Source: Spongilla lacustris (lineage: Eukaryota > Porifera > Demospongiae > Spongillida > Spongillidae). Taken from it: a stretch of DNA of 64,000 bases. A program made the position numbers and the translations under genes. The stretch is taken from assembly GCA_949361645.1 (NCBI GenBank), contig OX442415.1:4566148-4630147 (forward strand), in the 5' to 3' direction. Of this stretch, positions 1 to 10,690 are shown in pieces; positions within the stretch are counted from its first letter, which is position 1, and each line of letters begins with the position of its first letter. The notes beneath the pieces are model-generated. The model was given only the letters and a program-made list of their open reading frames with translations, was not told the origin of the DNA and made no database searches.

Positions 1-600
1 GTGACATGTTAGGACTTCTAAACGCTATGCCAAGTTTTGGCGGTGAAATGGCCCTAGCTCGTGCTACACGGAAGGAAACGGCAGTTCCGCAATGCCGAGT
101 TGCCTTAATGATATTCATAATGTCTAAACAAACGGCTTGGCCACGAAACCTTACTATTGTAATGAATATTAATTCCGGAACCTAAACTGTACTTATGCCG
201 AAGGGCATCCAATCCGAGCACAACTAGGTAAGCGCTTGAATTAAAAAATGTTGTCTAGTATTAATTATATACACTATAGCTATGGGAGCGGCGATCCGAA
301 CAAGTAACAGATCATGCAAGAAAGGGATGTACTTAACGTGTCGGAAGAGGAAGAACTGGACAATGGGACGATGATAAGAGGAGATCAGAGGAACTAAACG
401 CGTTTTTGGACTCAGGCGCCATGGAAGGAGCCCACCGCGCTCGGAACTTTCCTGATGGCCTTTCCACCTGCATGGATGCTTCACCGTCGCCGAATGAACT
501 CATTCTCTGTTGTTTTTTGTTGTTGTTGTTCCATGTACTTATGTACTTGCTTATATCATAATATTTATAGAAGAGGCCTGGAAACGAGCGACTAATTAAA
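1..600. other. No gene recognised
   Basis: No coding signature, RNA gene or known repeat was recognised here. An 86-codon open frame on the minus strand (224-484) has no recognisable motif and is probably chance. Confidence 0.5.
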
Positions 601-604
601 AATT

Positions 605-815
605 CATAAATATGTTATACGCTGTGTTTTCTATTGTTATACATATTGTTATACATTGTTATACAAAATGTTATACAGAAGTTATACACAGTGTTATACT
701 ATAGTTGTTATACGCAACTGTGTATAGAGTATCCATACGCAAAGTTATACACATGCGGATAACACATGTATAACGTGTGCATAACACATGAATACACGCG
801 TTATACAGTACTGTA
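605..815. repeat. Degenerate GTTATAC repeat
   Basis: GTTATAC recurs many times up to about 760 and then appears in reverse complement (GTATAAC) to about 815, giving a loose inverted arrangement. Spacing is irregular, so this is a decayed minisatellite rather than a clean array. Confidence 0.6.
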
Positions 816-869
816 TAACAACCCTTTTTACACAGTGACAACCATTGTCTTAGATAAAATGAATACAAT

Positions 870-993
870 TATAATAATATTACATTCATCAGCAGTAAGA
901 AGACTAACTCTAAACAGCAATGCATCACAATAAATACTCCCGATCTGTCCGGTTAATCATTCGCTAGTTAGCAATTACAGTCAGTTCATTACA
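870..993 (-). repeat. 3' LTR of the Ty3/gypsy element
   Basis: About 124 bp matching 5,786-5,900 nearly base for base except for a 9-bp insertion near 930 and scattered substitutions. Read on the minus strand it starts TGTAATGAAC. It lies immediately downstream, in element orientation, of the polypurine tract and the end of pol. It is unusually short for an LTR. Confidence 0.9.
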
Positions 994-1786
994 CTACTCC
1001 CTCTCCGAGGAGACTGTGTCCTCACTCTCGAACAAGTCTTCATCAGTGATGGTCTCTGGGATCTCCACAGGATCTCCGTAATGCACCACTGGCCTTCTTA
1101 GTCTGGCTGAGCGTCTTGGTCCATGTGGTATATTGACAGGCTGTATATCCTCTGGCTCAACTTGGGCATGAGGAGGTGTGATATCCCTATTACAATCCCT
1201 AGCTGCTTGATTCGGAGGGGCTTGATTAGGAGGGTCACCCTCCAGACCATCCAGCTCTCTTGGTCCATCGGGAAGACCTTCAGGTTCTGCCAGTTGTCCT
1301 GGTACCAGTATGACCACCTCCGGTGATGGTGTGGCCTTTGCAGGTGCTGGTGCAGGGGCCGGCTTTAACCTGTTAAAGTGGACCACCTTCTGCTTTCTCG
1401 GGTTATCACCATCTGCAATTCTGTACACGGATGGCCCCAACACTTCTACAACTCTGAAAGGTCCTTGCCATGGCTTGTGAAACTTCTTAGAACGTCCACG
1501 CTTAACAGCTGGATTATGGAGAAATACAAAATCATTCACTGCATATGCCTTCCCCCTCACTCCATCATCATAGTTCTCCTTCTGGCATTGCTGTTGGAGC
1601 TCCATGTACTGCAGGACTCGTTCACTAGCTTGCTGCATCCGCCTCTTCAGTATCTCAGCGTACTGAGATGGATCCTCAACTGCACCTGGAATAGAGAATA
1701 ATACGTCCTCAGGGAGGCGTGGGTTATGACCAAACATTAATTCGAAAGGTGTTACCCCTGTTGTGGCCTGATGACTGGTCCGATAT
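994..1786 (-). pseudogene. pol 3' fragment: integrase C-terminus, GPY/F domain and tail
   Basis: This frame continues integrase from the TSHQATTGVTPFELMFG region, which is typical of gypsy integrases. It then carries a GPY/F-like module (WQGPFRVVEVLGPSVYRI), HFNRLKP and a proline-rich acidic tail with RRSARLRRP. No chromodomain is visible. The stop codon (994-996) directly abuts the polypurine tract and LTR. It is out of frame with the upstream integrase core because of a short insertion (an extra AT) near 1,778-1,782, so it could not be made as part of pol without frameshifting. Confidence 0.85.
997..1006 (-). promoter_or_regulatory. Polypurine tract
   Basis: The minus strand reads GGAGAGGGAG directly beside the 3' LTR. 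This is the expected position of the plus-strand DNA primer in an LTR element. Confidence 0.7.
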
Positions 1787-3648
1787 AGGCTAACAGCAGA
1801 GTTGGTAGGAGAAGGTCCCACCCCTGTTCATCTTCCTTCACCATCATACTCAACATACCAAGTAGAGTTCTGTTGAACCTCTCTACAAGCCCATCTGACT
1901 GAGGGTGGTATGCCGTTGTGCGCGTTTTCTTAATGTCCAGCAATGCACAAATTATTTTGGCTTCAAAGTTCTTTCCCTGATCAGTGTGGAGTGAGTCTGG
2001 AACACCAAATCGGCATATAAACTCATTAACAAAAACCCTTGCTATGGTAACTGCTTCAGTGTCCCTTAAAGGAAAAGCCTCTTTCCACTTGGTGAAATAA
2101 TCACCAATTACCAGTATGTAACGGTTACCCCTTGGAGTCTCAGGGAGCAGTCCCAAGATATCCATCGCAACCCTCTGTAAAGGCCTCTGGACTATACTGG
2201 TCTCCAAAGGGGCTCTGGCCCTCCCCGGTGGTGCCTTCCTTGAATTACATGTGGCACAGCTCTTGCACCACACCTCGACATCTCTCTTCTGACCTGGCCA
2301 GTAAAAGCGTGCACGTACTTTAGCTAGTGTTTTTGCTGCCCCCATGTGACCACCCACCAAGGTACTATGTAGACCCTCTAGCACACTCTTTACCAGGCTG
2401 CCAGGTAGTACAAGTTGAAGGTGCTTACAAACCCCACCACCTGGTACATCCTCCCATCTACGATGCAAGACCCCATTTATCAATACAAGGTACCTCCTTT
2501 GGACCCATAGTGATGAAAGCCTCCAGGATACATCATTAGGGAGGTGGTCTGGGCAGGTGTTTGTCTCCAGCCAAGTGACCATTTGCTGTAGATCAAGGTC
2601 GGAACTCTGCTGAGCCTTGATCTCATCTCCTGTCCAAGCTGGTAGAATGAGGTGAGATACAGCATCACAAGCCATGGGATCATCCTCCATTACCTCCTCG
2701 TCCCTTCCACATTGCCTACACCTGCCACGAGACAATGCATCAGCATTTGTGTGTCGCTTACTCGCACGGTGTACAACTGTGTAGTCAAACTCGGACAGCA
2801 CCTCCAGCCAGCGAGCTACTTGTCCCTCTGGTTCTTTAAAATTGTGCAGCCATTTCAGAGAATGGTGGTCTGTTCGCAGGGTGAACTTTTTTCCATAAAG
2901 GTACGGCCGGAAATGTCGAGCAGCCCAAACCAAGGCAAGCATCTCTCTCCTTGTGGCGCAATAGTTTCTCTCTGTTCTGCTCAATGCCCTACTGGCATAG
3001 GCCAGTACCTTTTCTTCTCCATTGGACACTTGCGAGAGTACAGCACCCAGACCATCCCCACTGGCATCTGTGTCTAGCACAAAATCTAAACTGAAATCAG
3101 GCAATGCCAGTATTGGTGATGACACAAGCCGTTTTTTTAATTCAAAGAATGCATTGTTACATCCCTCTGACCATAGCCATTGTGTACCTTTTTGGGTCAG
3201 AGCATTCAGAGGGCATGTCACTTGAGCAAAATTCCTCACAAAACGTCTATAGTATGAGGCAAAACCGAGGAAGCGCTTAAGCTCAGCGGTAGTCTCCGGT
3301 ACAGGCCAGTTGGCTACACATGCAATCTTTGCGGGATCTGTCTTAATGCCTTTGCCTGAAATTATGTGGCCAAGGTACTGCACACTAGACTGTAGCAATC
3401 GGCACTTACTAGGCCTAATCTTCAGCCCCGCCCCCTTTAAACGTGCAAACACGTCACTAAGCTGCGCTATATGCTGTTCAATTGACTTACTAAAGATAAT
3501 GATGTCGTCAAGGTACACGAGACATGTAGTCCAATGCAAGCCAGCCAAGACGTGCTCCATAAGCCGCTGGAAGGTTGCTGGCGCATTGCACAACCCAAAC
3601 GGCATCACTCGAAATTGGTAAAGCCCACATGGTGTTACAAATCCTGTC
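1787..3648 (-). pseudogene. pol middle fragment: RT palm/thumb, RNase H, integrase core
   Basis: The largest intact piece of pol. In order: the RT segment MPFGLCNAPATFQRLM and the active-site box YLDD; a Ty3-type RNase H with DTDASGDGLGAVLSQ and TNADALSR; then integrase with an HHCC zinc finger (GGHMGAAKTL, CKSCATC) and a DDE core in which D (AMDILG), D (HTDQGKNF) and E (DGLVERFN) are all present. The catalytic residues look intact, so recent ancestors were probably active. It is cut off upstream by a one-base expansion of a T run (3,649-3,653) and downstream by the break near 1,780. Confidence 0.95.
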
Positions 3649-4935
3649 TTTTTCCCTATCTCTACTGTCCACCTCGACTTGCCAGTAACCACTGGCTAGA
3701 TCTAAAGTGGAAAAGTAGCAAGCCCCTCCCAAAGCATCTAGCGTGTTGTCTATCCTAGGCAACGGTTGGGCATCCTTGCGCGTCATGTCATTAACGCGGC
3801 GAAAATCTACGCAAAATCTGGTGCTCCCATCTTTCTTCTTAGCCAACAGGATAGGCGAAGCCCAAGGCCCACAACATGGCTCAATGATTCCCTGGGACAA
3901 CATATTATCAACTAACCCACGCACTTCTTCATGAAGGTGAAAGGGCAGTCGTCGAGCCAGCTGGCGAACAGGCCGCGCATCTGCCGTTTCAATGCGATGG
4001 CTCACTAGGTGGGTACGACCTAAGTCATTATCATTCAGAGCAATGACGTCTTCAAACCGCCACAGGAGTGCAGCCACTCTGTCCTTCACACTTGGGGCCA
4101 GGCCTGTAGTCATCTGATCAATAGTGTCCTTGATGGCCTGCTTAGGTCTAGACTGCTTACTGACAGAGTTCTGTACCTGTGCACAGTCAACAACATGTTG
4201 CAACACCCCCACCCTTACATCTGCATGTACTGTGATGGGTGCAAAACATGGGTTCATGACCTGTACCATTGTCTGGTCAGCAACAGCATCTGTAATAGAA
4301 TGGGCAACAAGGAGACCATACATGTGCACAAACTCTTCACACGGCTCCACCACTAACACCTCAGCAGATGGTGCTGACTTATGCCTTGTCTTCTTCACAG
4401 GCAAGCACATCTGACAATTGGGAGGAACTGTTACCGTTTCAATCAAAGTAACAAAGCACACAGGGGTACTATGAGCACTACTCACTGATGACACAAAGTG
4501 AACAGGCCCCTCTTTAGTGAACAATGTTTGTTGGAGGTCTAACACACAACCATGGCGCATCAAAAAATCAGCACCAAGGAGACATTCCTGGTGTAGATTT
4601 TTAGTCACCAAAACTACGTGGTCCTCTGACAATGGCCCTACTGCTATTTTAATGGTGCACTGACCCGTAATATTCAACTTCCCACCATTGGCAGCCACAA
4701 CTGTATGAACTGGTGACTCTAGTTGCACAGCACTTCCAGATTTAGCATCTCTCCATACATCCTCCCTTACTAACGTTACCGCCGAACCCGTATCCACCAG
4801 CAACGTCGTAACACGACCGTCAAGTGAACCCTCAATCATTAAAGTGGAACTTACAGCCGCTGAATCCACAAAACTCTTCCTTAATGGACAGCTTCGCTTT
4901 AAGTGTCCCCGTTCCCCACAGTTCCAACATACCGC
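3649..4935 (-). pseudogene. Zinc knuckle, aspartic protease and RT N-terminal half
   Basis: The frame opens with a CCHC knuckle (CWNCGERGHLKRSC, near 4,880-4,930) and continues into a retropepsin domain with LVDTGSAVTL. RT follows, with ASPILLAKKKDGSTRFCVD and the first catalytic Asp in STLDLASGYWQVEV. The frame is lost at the T5 run at 3,649-3,653; beyond it, to 3,508, the frame is out of register with RT. The knuckle normally ends gag but here sits in the pol frame. Either gag and pol were one frame before an indel, or translation crossed by frameshifting; an indel is simpler given the other breaks. Confidence 0.9.
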
Positions 4936-5762
4936 CCCTTGCTGCTTATGTGAGTATAGTTTGAAGAGCGCTTCTTTAAGCCTCTTGCAGGCGCATCCTG
5001 ACGTGCATACCCCTGGTCAAGTTGAAACTGCTGAAGCTGTCTCTTGAGTTGGTGTAGCATTTTCTCAGAGTCTTCCACCTGCCTTCTCAGCTTCTCCACC
5101 ATGGGTACGTTATCTGCACGCTTAACAGCTGCCGTTAACGACTCCTCTGAGTCCTCTCCGTCCCACGGCTTCGTATCCCTTTCGACCGTCAGCGACTCCT
5201 GTGTGCGTTGTCTGCACAGCTTCTTCTGCGCAGCCTCTATAGCTTCCAACTGCGTTGCGAGAGTAACAGCCTCTTCGACAGTTTTAGGCATCTCTTTCAT
5301 GAGTCGCAGCTGCGTTGAGGAAGATTGCACACCCTGGATAAACTGGTCCCTTACCAATTCAAGCCGCTGCTCCGTAGACCATTTCGGATACGCTTTATCT
5401 GCCATCATGCGCAAATACCCCACGTACTCGGCCAGCTGTTCGCCCGACTTCTGCACACGTCGCTGAAATTTCGCCTGCCACTCTAACTGGTTACCTTCGG
5501 GGGCGTATTGGGCTCTTAGACACTGCGTCACTGCCTTGTAGTCTTCGGAGGCTACCAAACCTTGTTGCGCTACCAGCCTGAAAGGACCCTCCGCCAACAA
5601 TGGAAGAAGCTCCTTCGTCCACTGTTTCTCAGCTATCTTTGCTTGGTTCACGTACATTTCGAAGCGAGTGAGCCACAGCAACAAGTCTGTCTCTTCTGTA
5701 AATAGGGGTGGAGGCCGTAAGCTCATCCTTACTATTCGTGAGAGAAGCTCCTCCGCCGTCAT
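4899..5762 (-). CDS. Gag-like capsid protein, truncated before its zinc knuckle
   Basis: A 287-codon frame starting 4 nt inside the primer binding site (ATG ending at 5,762). It has the helical gag architecture of gypsy elements (LLLWLTRFEMYVNQAK near the N-terminus, then a capsid-like region with DQFIQGVQS). A coiled-coil-like segment rich in Q, K and E follows (EKLRRQVEDSEKMLHQLKRQ). The frame ends out of register just before the CCHC knuckle, which lies in another frame. The expected role is assembly of cytoplasmic virus-like particles; this copy would make a protein without the RNA-binding knuckle. Confidence 0.8.
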   Translation of the reverse strand: MTAEELLSRIVRMSLRPPPLFTEETDLLLWLTRFEMYVNQAKIAEKQWTKELLPLLAEGPFRLVAQQGLVASEDYKAVTQCLRAQYAPEGNQLEWQAKFQRRVQKSGEQLAEYVGYLRMMADKAYPKWSTEQRLELVRDQFIQGVQSSSTQLRLMKEMPKTVEEAVTLATQLEAIEAAQKKLCRQRTQESLTVERDTKPWDGEDSEESLTAAVKRADNVPMVEKLRRQVEDSEKMLHQLKRQLQQFQLDQGYARQDAPARGLKKRSSNYTHISSKGRYVGTVGNGDT

Positions 5763-5766
5763 CCCG

Positions 5767-5784
5767 ATCCCACTCCTGACACCA
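5767..5784 (-). promoter_or_regulatory. Primer binding site for tRNA-Leu
   Basis: On the plus strand these 18 nt read as the 3' end of a tRNA-Leu acceptor arm including CCA (ending CTCCTGACACCA). Recalled animal tRNA-Leu(CAG/CAA) sequences end the same way. The site lies one base from the 5' LTR, as expected for minus-strand priming. Confidence 0.85.
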
Positions 5785-5785
5785 A

Positions 5786-5900
5786 TATAATAATATTACA
5801 TTCATCAGCAGTAAGAAGACTAACTCTAAACTGCAATGCATCACATTAAATATGTCCGGTTAATCATTCGCTAGTTAGCAATTACCGTCAGTTCATTACA
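5786..5900 (-). repeat. 5' LTR of the Ty3/gypsy element
   Basis: About 115 bp, the partner of 870-993. It starts TGTAATGAAC on the minus strand. ACAAT at 5,900-5,904 is the right-hand target duplication. Confidence 0.9.
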
Positions 5901-5904
5901 CAAT

Positions 5905-6552
5905 CAAATCATCTTGTTAGCTGCATGTGTATACTTTTGATTGGCTGATAGCAATGCAGTAAGCCAAGCTATGCAGTAAGCCAAGCTATGCAGTAAACCA
6001 AGCTATGCAGTAAACCAAGCTATGCAGTAAACCAGCTACACATGTTTGAGTGGACACTACTACATGTAGACACGACAGTGGAGTGAACCTATGGCAGATA
6101 CATGTACATGTGCATGTAGCTAGGTTGTAGTTCTAAGGACTACTACTACTTGTGAGGGAGGGGCTTGTACCGTCTGTGTGCATGTGCCTCAGGGTTAGTC
6201 TTGCAGCTACATGTACATGTATGTTGGATTCTACTTGAGGGAGGGGCTTGTACCATCATGTGTGTGTATGTTTGTGTGAGTGTGTATGTTTGTGTGTTTG
6301 TGTCCGTGCGTGTGATTAGATTAGCTTTGCATGCAAGTAGCTGCAAACCTAACCTGTAAGCACACACAAACAGAACTAAAACTACAGCATCAAATGCCAA
6401 CCCTCAGGTGTATTGGATTTATATGGACTACTTGTACTATCTGGTGTGTTTGTGTGAGTGTATTTGTGTGAGGCCTTCTAGAACCATATCACACTGTTAT
6501 GTTTGCCTTGGTCCGTGACCTCTACAAAACCCACAGGGCAGTCCAATGTGTA
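5905..6552. repeat. Tandem duplication copy A with 17-bp minisatellite
   Basis: Copy A of a duplicated region; its left end (836-869) was separated by the retroelement insertion. It holds about five units of the 17-bp repeat AAACCAAGCTATGCAGT (5,950-6,031), then a GT-rich segment that recurs in copy B (GAGTGGACACTACTACATG, GTGAGGGAGGGGCTTGTAC). Confidence 0.8.
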
Positions 6553-7405
6553 CACAACCATTGTCCTAGTTAAAATGAATATAATCAAATCATCTTGTCA
6601 GCTGTGTACACAATGCAGTAAATCAATCTATGCAGTAAACCAAGCTATGCAGTAAACCAAGCTATGCAGTAAACCAAGCTATGCAGTAAACCAAGCAATG
6701 CAGTAAACCAAGCAATGCAGTAAACCAAGCTATGCAGTAAACCAAGCTATGCAGTAAACCAAGCTATGCAGTAAACCAAGCTATGCAGTAAACCAAGCTA
6801 TGCAGTAAACCAAGCTATGCAGTAAACCAAGCTATGCAGTAAACCTTGCTATGCAGTAAACCAGGCTATGCAGTAAACCAGGCTATGCAGTAAACCAAGC
6901 TATGCAGTAAACCAAGCTATGCAGTAAACCAAGCTATGCAGTAAACCAAGCTATGCAGTAAACCAAGCTATGCAGTAAACCAAGCTATGCAGTAAACCAA
7001 GCTATGCAGTAAACCAAGCTATGCAGTAAACCAAGCTATGCAGTAAACCAAGCTATGCAGTAAACCAATTGCAAGCTATGCATTATAAACCAGCTACATG
7101 TACATGTACATGTTTGAGTGGACACTACTACATGTAGACACTACAGTGGAGTGAACCTATGGCAGATACATGTACATGTGCATGTATGTTGTACTTCTAA
7201 GGACTACTACTTGTGAGGGAGGGGCTTGTACTGTCTGGTGTGTTTGTGTGTGTACATGTGTGTTTTTGTGTGTATGTGTGTGTGCACATGCGCATGTGCC
7301 TCAGCGTTAGTCTTGCAGCTACTGTACATGTACATGTATGTTGGATTCTACTTATGAGGGAGGGGCTTGTACCATCATGTGTGTGTGTGTGTGTGTGTGT
7401 GTGTA
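6553..7405. repeat. Tandem duplication copy B with long 17-bp minisatellite
   Basis: Copy B starts with ACAACCATTGTCCTAG, the sequence at 836. It contains about 28 units of AAACCAAGCTATGCAGT (6,611-7,088) and ends in a (GT)n run (7,378-7,404). The array is much longer than in copy A, so repeat number changed after duplication. Confidence 0.85.
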
Positions 7406-8014
7406 GCAGTGGCAATGACTGTGGTTATCTTATCTCACATCAATGGGAAGAACTAAACCTCTTAGTCATGTATGTAATGGTCTGTACATGTACTGTAGGC
7501 ACAAGCACTGATACATACATTGTATATAATGGAAAGCTTCCATACACTCTTACAGCTGCTCCCCTATACCCCAGCAGGACCGGGAGTGAGGCATAGGTCA
7601 ATTGTACCCACACAAACTGGAAATCCTGGATCCATCACTGAAATTGAATGTACTCTTGCCAGAATCAGCTGAACAGGATGCCATTACCATGAAGGAGTCA
7701 CCCCTCAAATACTTCCAAATTCTGATGCCACACCCCTAGTTCTTCTTAACTGCTGCAAAATGACTGTATGTGTACACTGTTAGAAATGACAACCTTATGA
7801 TTATCGCACATTGCACCTTGCACCCACAACGTACATGTAATATGTGCTTTTTACTCATTGTTACATATACACAATATATGTGATTACAGATGACATGTAT
7901 AATGTGACCATGATACATTGAAGGGGTTCATCCTGTTGCCTGTAACTATCAAGGATGCAATTTCATCTTCTTTGTTCCATCTGGTTTGGTTTTGTATTGA
8001 TATTTACGTCTCTT
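7406..8014. other. No gene recognised
   Basis: About 600 bp of single-copy-looking DNA with no convincing exon on either strand. It may be 3' flank of the minus-strand gene that ends at 8,015. Confidence 0.4.
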
Positions 8015-8817
8015 TTATTCTGATCCATTGCCAAGTCTTTCTTTTGTAAGAAATATGTCTCTGGCAGGGTCCCGTAAGCTTACATCCATTTTTGCATCAT
8101 CATTTAGCTTCTCAACAGCTATATACATGTACAGTACACATACAGTCAATACTACATGTATGTCAGTGTACAATCATATCCACTAACCTTGGCAGCTAAA
8201 CTGCTTCACATTTCCATTGTCTTTCATCATGGCAGGAATGTGCTTAGCCAAGATGTGCATTTTTTCTTCGTATACTTCAAACGTTTTGGACATATTGTAT
8301 CGACTCTTCAGCCTATAGTAGATCAACTTGTGAATGATGCATAACCATTTACACAAATATTTACCTCGGTCTGAAGTGACTCAGCATCAGGGCTCCAGCT
8401 TGACACCTGCTGGTGTATGTTTTCAAAGTCCTACATTACACAGTTCCATATACAGAATTGCTTCAAATTACAGTGTCGGCATACATGTATGCGGCAGTGC
8501 TTTACCCTCCACAGCTTACTACATGTAACTGCATTATTGGGGGAAGTGGGGGGAAGTATTGTGTCCAAATGGGGTGGTAACTGTGCTAGAAGCTGTTTCC
8601 TGTAGTTTCCTTTAAGAGACGTTCAGTTAAAACCAAGATTATCTTGAAAGACAAAGACAGGCCAAAACGTCTGATAGTGTCAATGAGTTGCTTCATTACA
8701 GGTCCTGATACTGGATCATTGAATCCTGCTTTAGCATCGATCTGTCTCACTTGGAACATCAAGTTGTGTATCAGCACATCGAAGGTCCTAAGCAAATGAT
8801 GTAGTTCATCAGGTACA
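8015..8817 (-). CDS. 3' part of an unrecognised multi-exon gene
   Basis: Minus-strand exon candidates lie at about 8,640-8,817, 8,365-8,430, 8,188-8,312 and 8,015-8,118. The last two have clean borders (CTACTATAG acceptor, GTTAGT donor) and join in phase to a TAA at 8,015-8,017. Readable segments are DELHHLLRTFDVLIHNLMF, then EEKMHILAKHIPAMMKDNG and FSCQAVEKLNDDAK. From memory these resemble a multi-copy family of uncharacterised animal proteins with a DELHLLLR box and a VEK.ND box; this is unverified. Phases do not join cleanly between the second and third exons if the most protein-like frame is used, so the copy may be damaged or an exon missed. Introns are only 55-70 bp. A possible upstream exon with a GTAAGT donor lies near 10,340-10,400, beyond the hAT insertion. 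Confidence 0.5.
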
Positions 8818-8852
8818 TGTAGGACTTATTTCAGAGGAATGTTCAGTAGTGG

Positions 8853-8860
8853 CTCATACT
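8853..8860. repeat. Target site duplication of the hAT element (left)
   Basis: CTCATACT, repeated exactly at 10,315-10,322. Confidence 0.9.
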
Positions 8861-10314
8861 TAGGGTGTGTAACCTCCCCTGAATAATGAAAATCGATTTT
8901 TCTGAATACTTTTAAAACACTAATCGATTTTTCAGGTTTTTATGGATCTGAAAATCGATTTCTCCGAATACTTGAAAAAAGAAAATCGATTTTTCCGAAT
9001 AGGTTTTGACAATTTGCAAGCCGAATACCTAGGTTATTCAGGTTTTCTGCATGCTCACTGAGCCACCTAAATGTACACATCACACCAGAGACCCTCCTAC
9101 AGCTACCCACATCACACCAGACACCCTCAGCACACAAACACACCTATCCACAGCACACCAGATGCCCTCGCACACAAACATACATAACCAAATGCCCTCA
9201 GCACACAAACACACCTACCCCCATCACACCAGATGCCCTCAGCAAAAAAACACACCTACCCACATCACACCATTAGATACCCTCAGCACACAAACACACC
9301 TACCCTCATAACACCAGATACCCTCAGCACACAAACACACCTACCCCATCACACCAGATGCCCTCAGCACACAAACACACCTACCCCCATCACACCAGAT
9401 GCCCTCAGCACAGCACACAAACACACCTACCCCCATCACACCAGATGCATGGCCTCATGAGGCACACAACCATCCCATCACACTAGACACCCTATAACTA
9501 CCCACATTACACCATGGCCAGATCAGTACTCGCAGTATGCATCCATCACAGCTACCCCACTTCACACCAGATGCAGTCAGCACACAACCACAGCTACCTA
9601 CATAGGCCTAAATCGCTTGGCCTAACCACATACCTAGTTGGGCGTGTCCCGACCTATAAGTTAGCGTGGCCACGCTGAGGTCTATCTACAGATGTACAAA
9701 TCGTACTTGATGCCAAATAAATAGAACCCCAGATGATGTTTACGCACCAGCGGCCATGCAGCCTCCATTTCACCATCGCGAGTTTTGAAAATAATAAGTA
9801 GGCCTAAGTACGATCGCGGCAATATCAGCTCAAAGAGATTGATGCAAGAAACCAGCTCGTTCAAAATGGACTAAGCGAATTAACTTTGATTTGTAGCTGC
9901 ATCTGTCCGTCGTCATGACACGTGAAGAGGGAGATCTCAGACTCTTTAATTGGCTACTGCCCGTACATGATTTTGATCTCGTCCCCACGTATATATAAAT
10001 AGTAACAACGGTGACGTTAACGTTACATTTCAAATTAGAAGTAATTAACGTCGTACACTGTACATGTAATATCGTCAACGCGTACGCGCGTATCCGGATA
10101 TCGTCATAACAATGTATTCGAATAATGGGCGAATTGTCGATGCGGACGACGAATACCTAAGTACCTCCGAATGGAAATGCACAAACCGGTTATTTCGAAT
10201 AGAACAAATCCAATAATCGATTTTTCCGAGTAATGCTAAATTACTATTCGAACGGATAGGTTTTTGCGAATATCCGAATAACCCGAATAACCTGATAACC
10301 GGTTACACACCCTA
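8861..10314. mobile_element. Non-autonomous hAT-type transposon, 1,454 bp
   Basis: It starts TAGGGTGTGTAACC and ends with the exact reverse complement (14-bp inverted repeats). It is flanked by the perfect 8-bp duplication CTCATACT, diagnostic of hAT insertions. Subterminal regions carry repeated AATCGATTTTTCCGAATA-like motifs at the left and CCGAATAACC motifs at the right. The centre is filled by a 41-bp minisatellite. No transposase frame is present, so movement would need an enzyme supplied from elsewhere. A second copy of the right end occurs at 17,545-17,558. Confidence 0.9.
9085..9460. repeat. 41-bp minisatellite inside the hAT element
   Basis: About nine imperfect units containing CAGCACACAAACACACCTAC and CACACCAGATGCCCT. 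The open frames seen here are by-products of the repeat. Confidence 0.8.
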
Positions 10315-10322
10315 CTCATACT
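10315..10322. repeat. Target site duplication of the hAT element (right)
   Basis: CTCATACT, identical to 8,853-8,860. Confidence 0.9.
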
Positions 10323-10616
10323 TCACACTTACTCTTCAACCTTGCACATCTATTAATAGTTCTTTCTTCAGCATCTTTTGATATATATTCCATTTTATAC
10401 AGTGTATGTACAAGTTAGTGAGCGTTTCATGCAATAAACAAATATACCTGTCTTCTGAATGTAGGCCTACAAAGCACCAAATTTGAAACCTATTTTATCA
10501 GTACAAAAACTGTAATGTATTATAAACTGTAATTAATATCATGCATCATCAACCTAGTGCATCCTGCTAGCTCCATTGGCATGTGTTTCTGCATATGTAA
10601 TACATGTGTGTATTTA

Positions 10617-10690
10617 TTATCCACGAAAGAATGCAATGCTTTTGAATAAATATAATTCCTTAATTGGATTATCAATCTAAATCAATTTAT
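10617..10690. repeat. Relic terminal sequence of the 19.8-kb foldback family
   Basis: CACGAAAGAATGCAATGC followed by TTTTGAATAAATATAAT aligns with the terminus at 23,724 onward (TACGAAAGAACGCAACGC, then TTTTGAAC..GAATAAC). It looks like an old, isolated end of the same family. Confidence 0.5.

Larger units (their letters stand above)
865..5904 (-). mobile_element. Ty3/gypsy LTR retrotransposon, defective
   Basis: A minus-strand element of about 5 kb with two short near-identical LTRs, a primer site, gag, an aspartic protease, reverse transcriptase, RNase H and integrase in Ty3/gypsy order, and a polypurine tract. ACAAT flanks both outer LTR ends (865-869 and 5,900-5,904) as a 4-5 bp target duplication. 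The unoccupied sequence survives as a paralogue near 6,556-6,590, where GAATATAAT runs directly into CAAATCATC. At least three frame breaks (gag/zinc-knuckle border, 3,649-3,653 and about 1,780) make the copy non-autonomous. The LTRs differ by a 9-bp indel and a few substitutions, so the insertion is not brand new. Confidence 0.95.

Noticed and set aside
6611..7088. CRISPR-like array of 17-bp repeats
   Set aside because: Units are directly adjacent with no spacers; it is a minisatellite.
9051..9460. Histidine/threonine/proline-rich frames near 9.2 kb
   Set aside because: Translations of the 41-bp minisatellite inside the hAT element.
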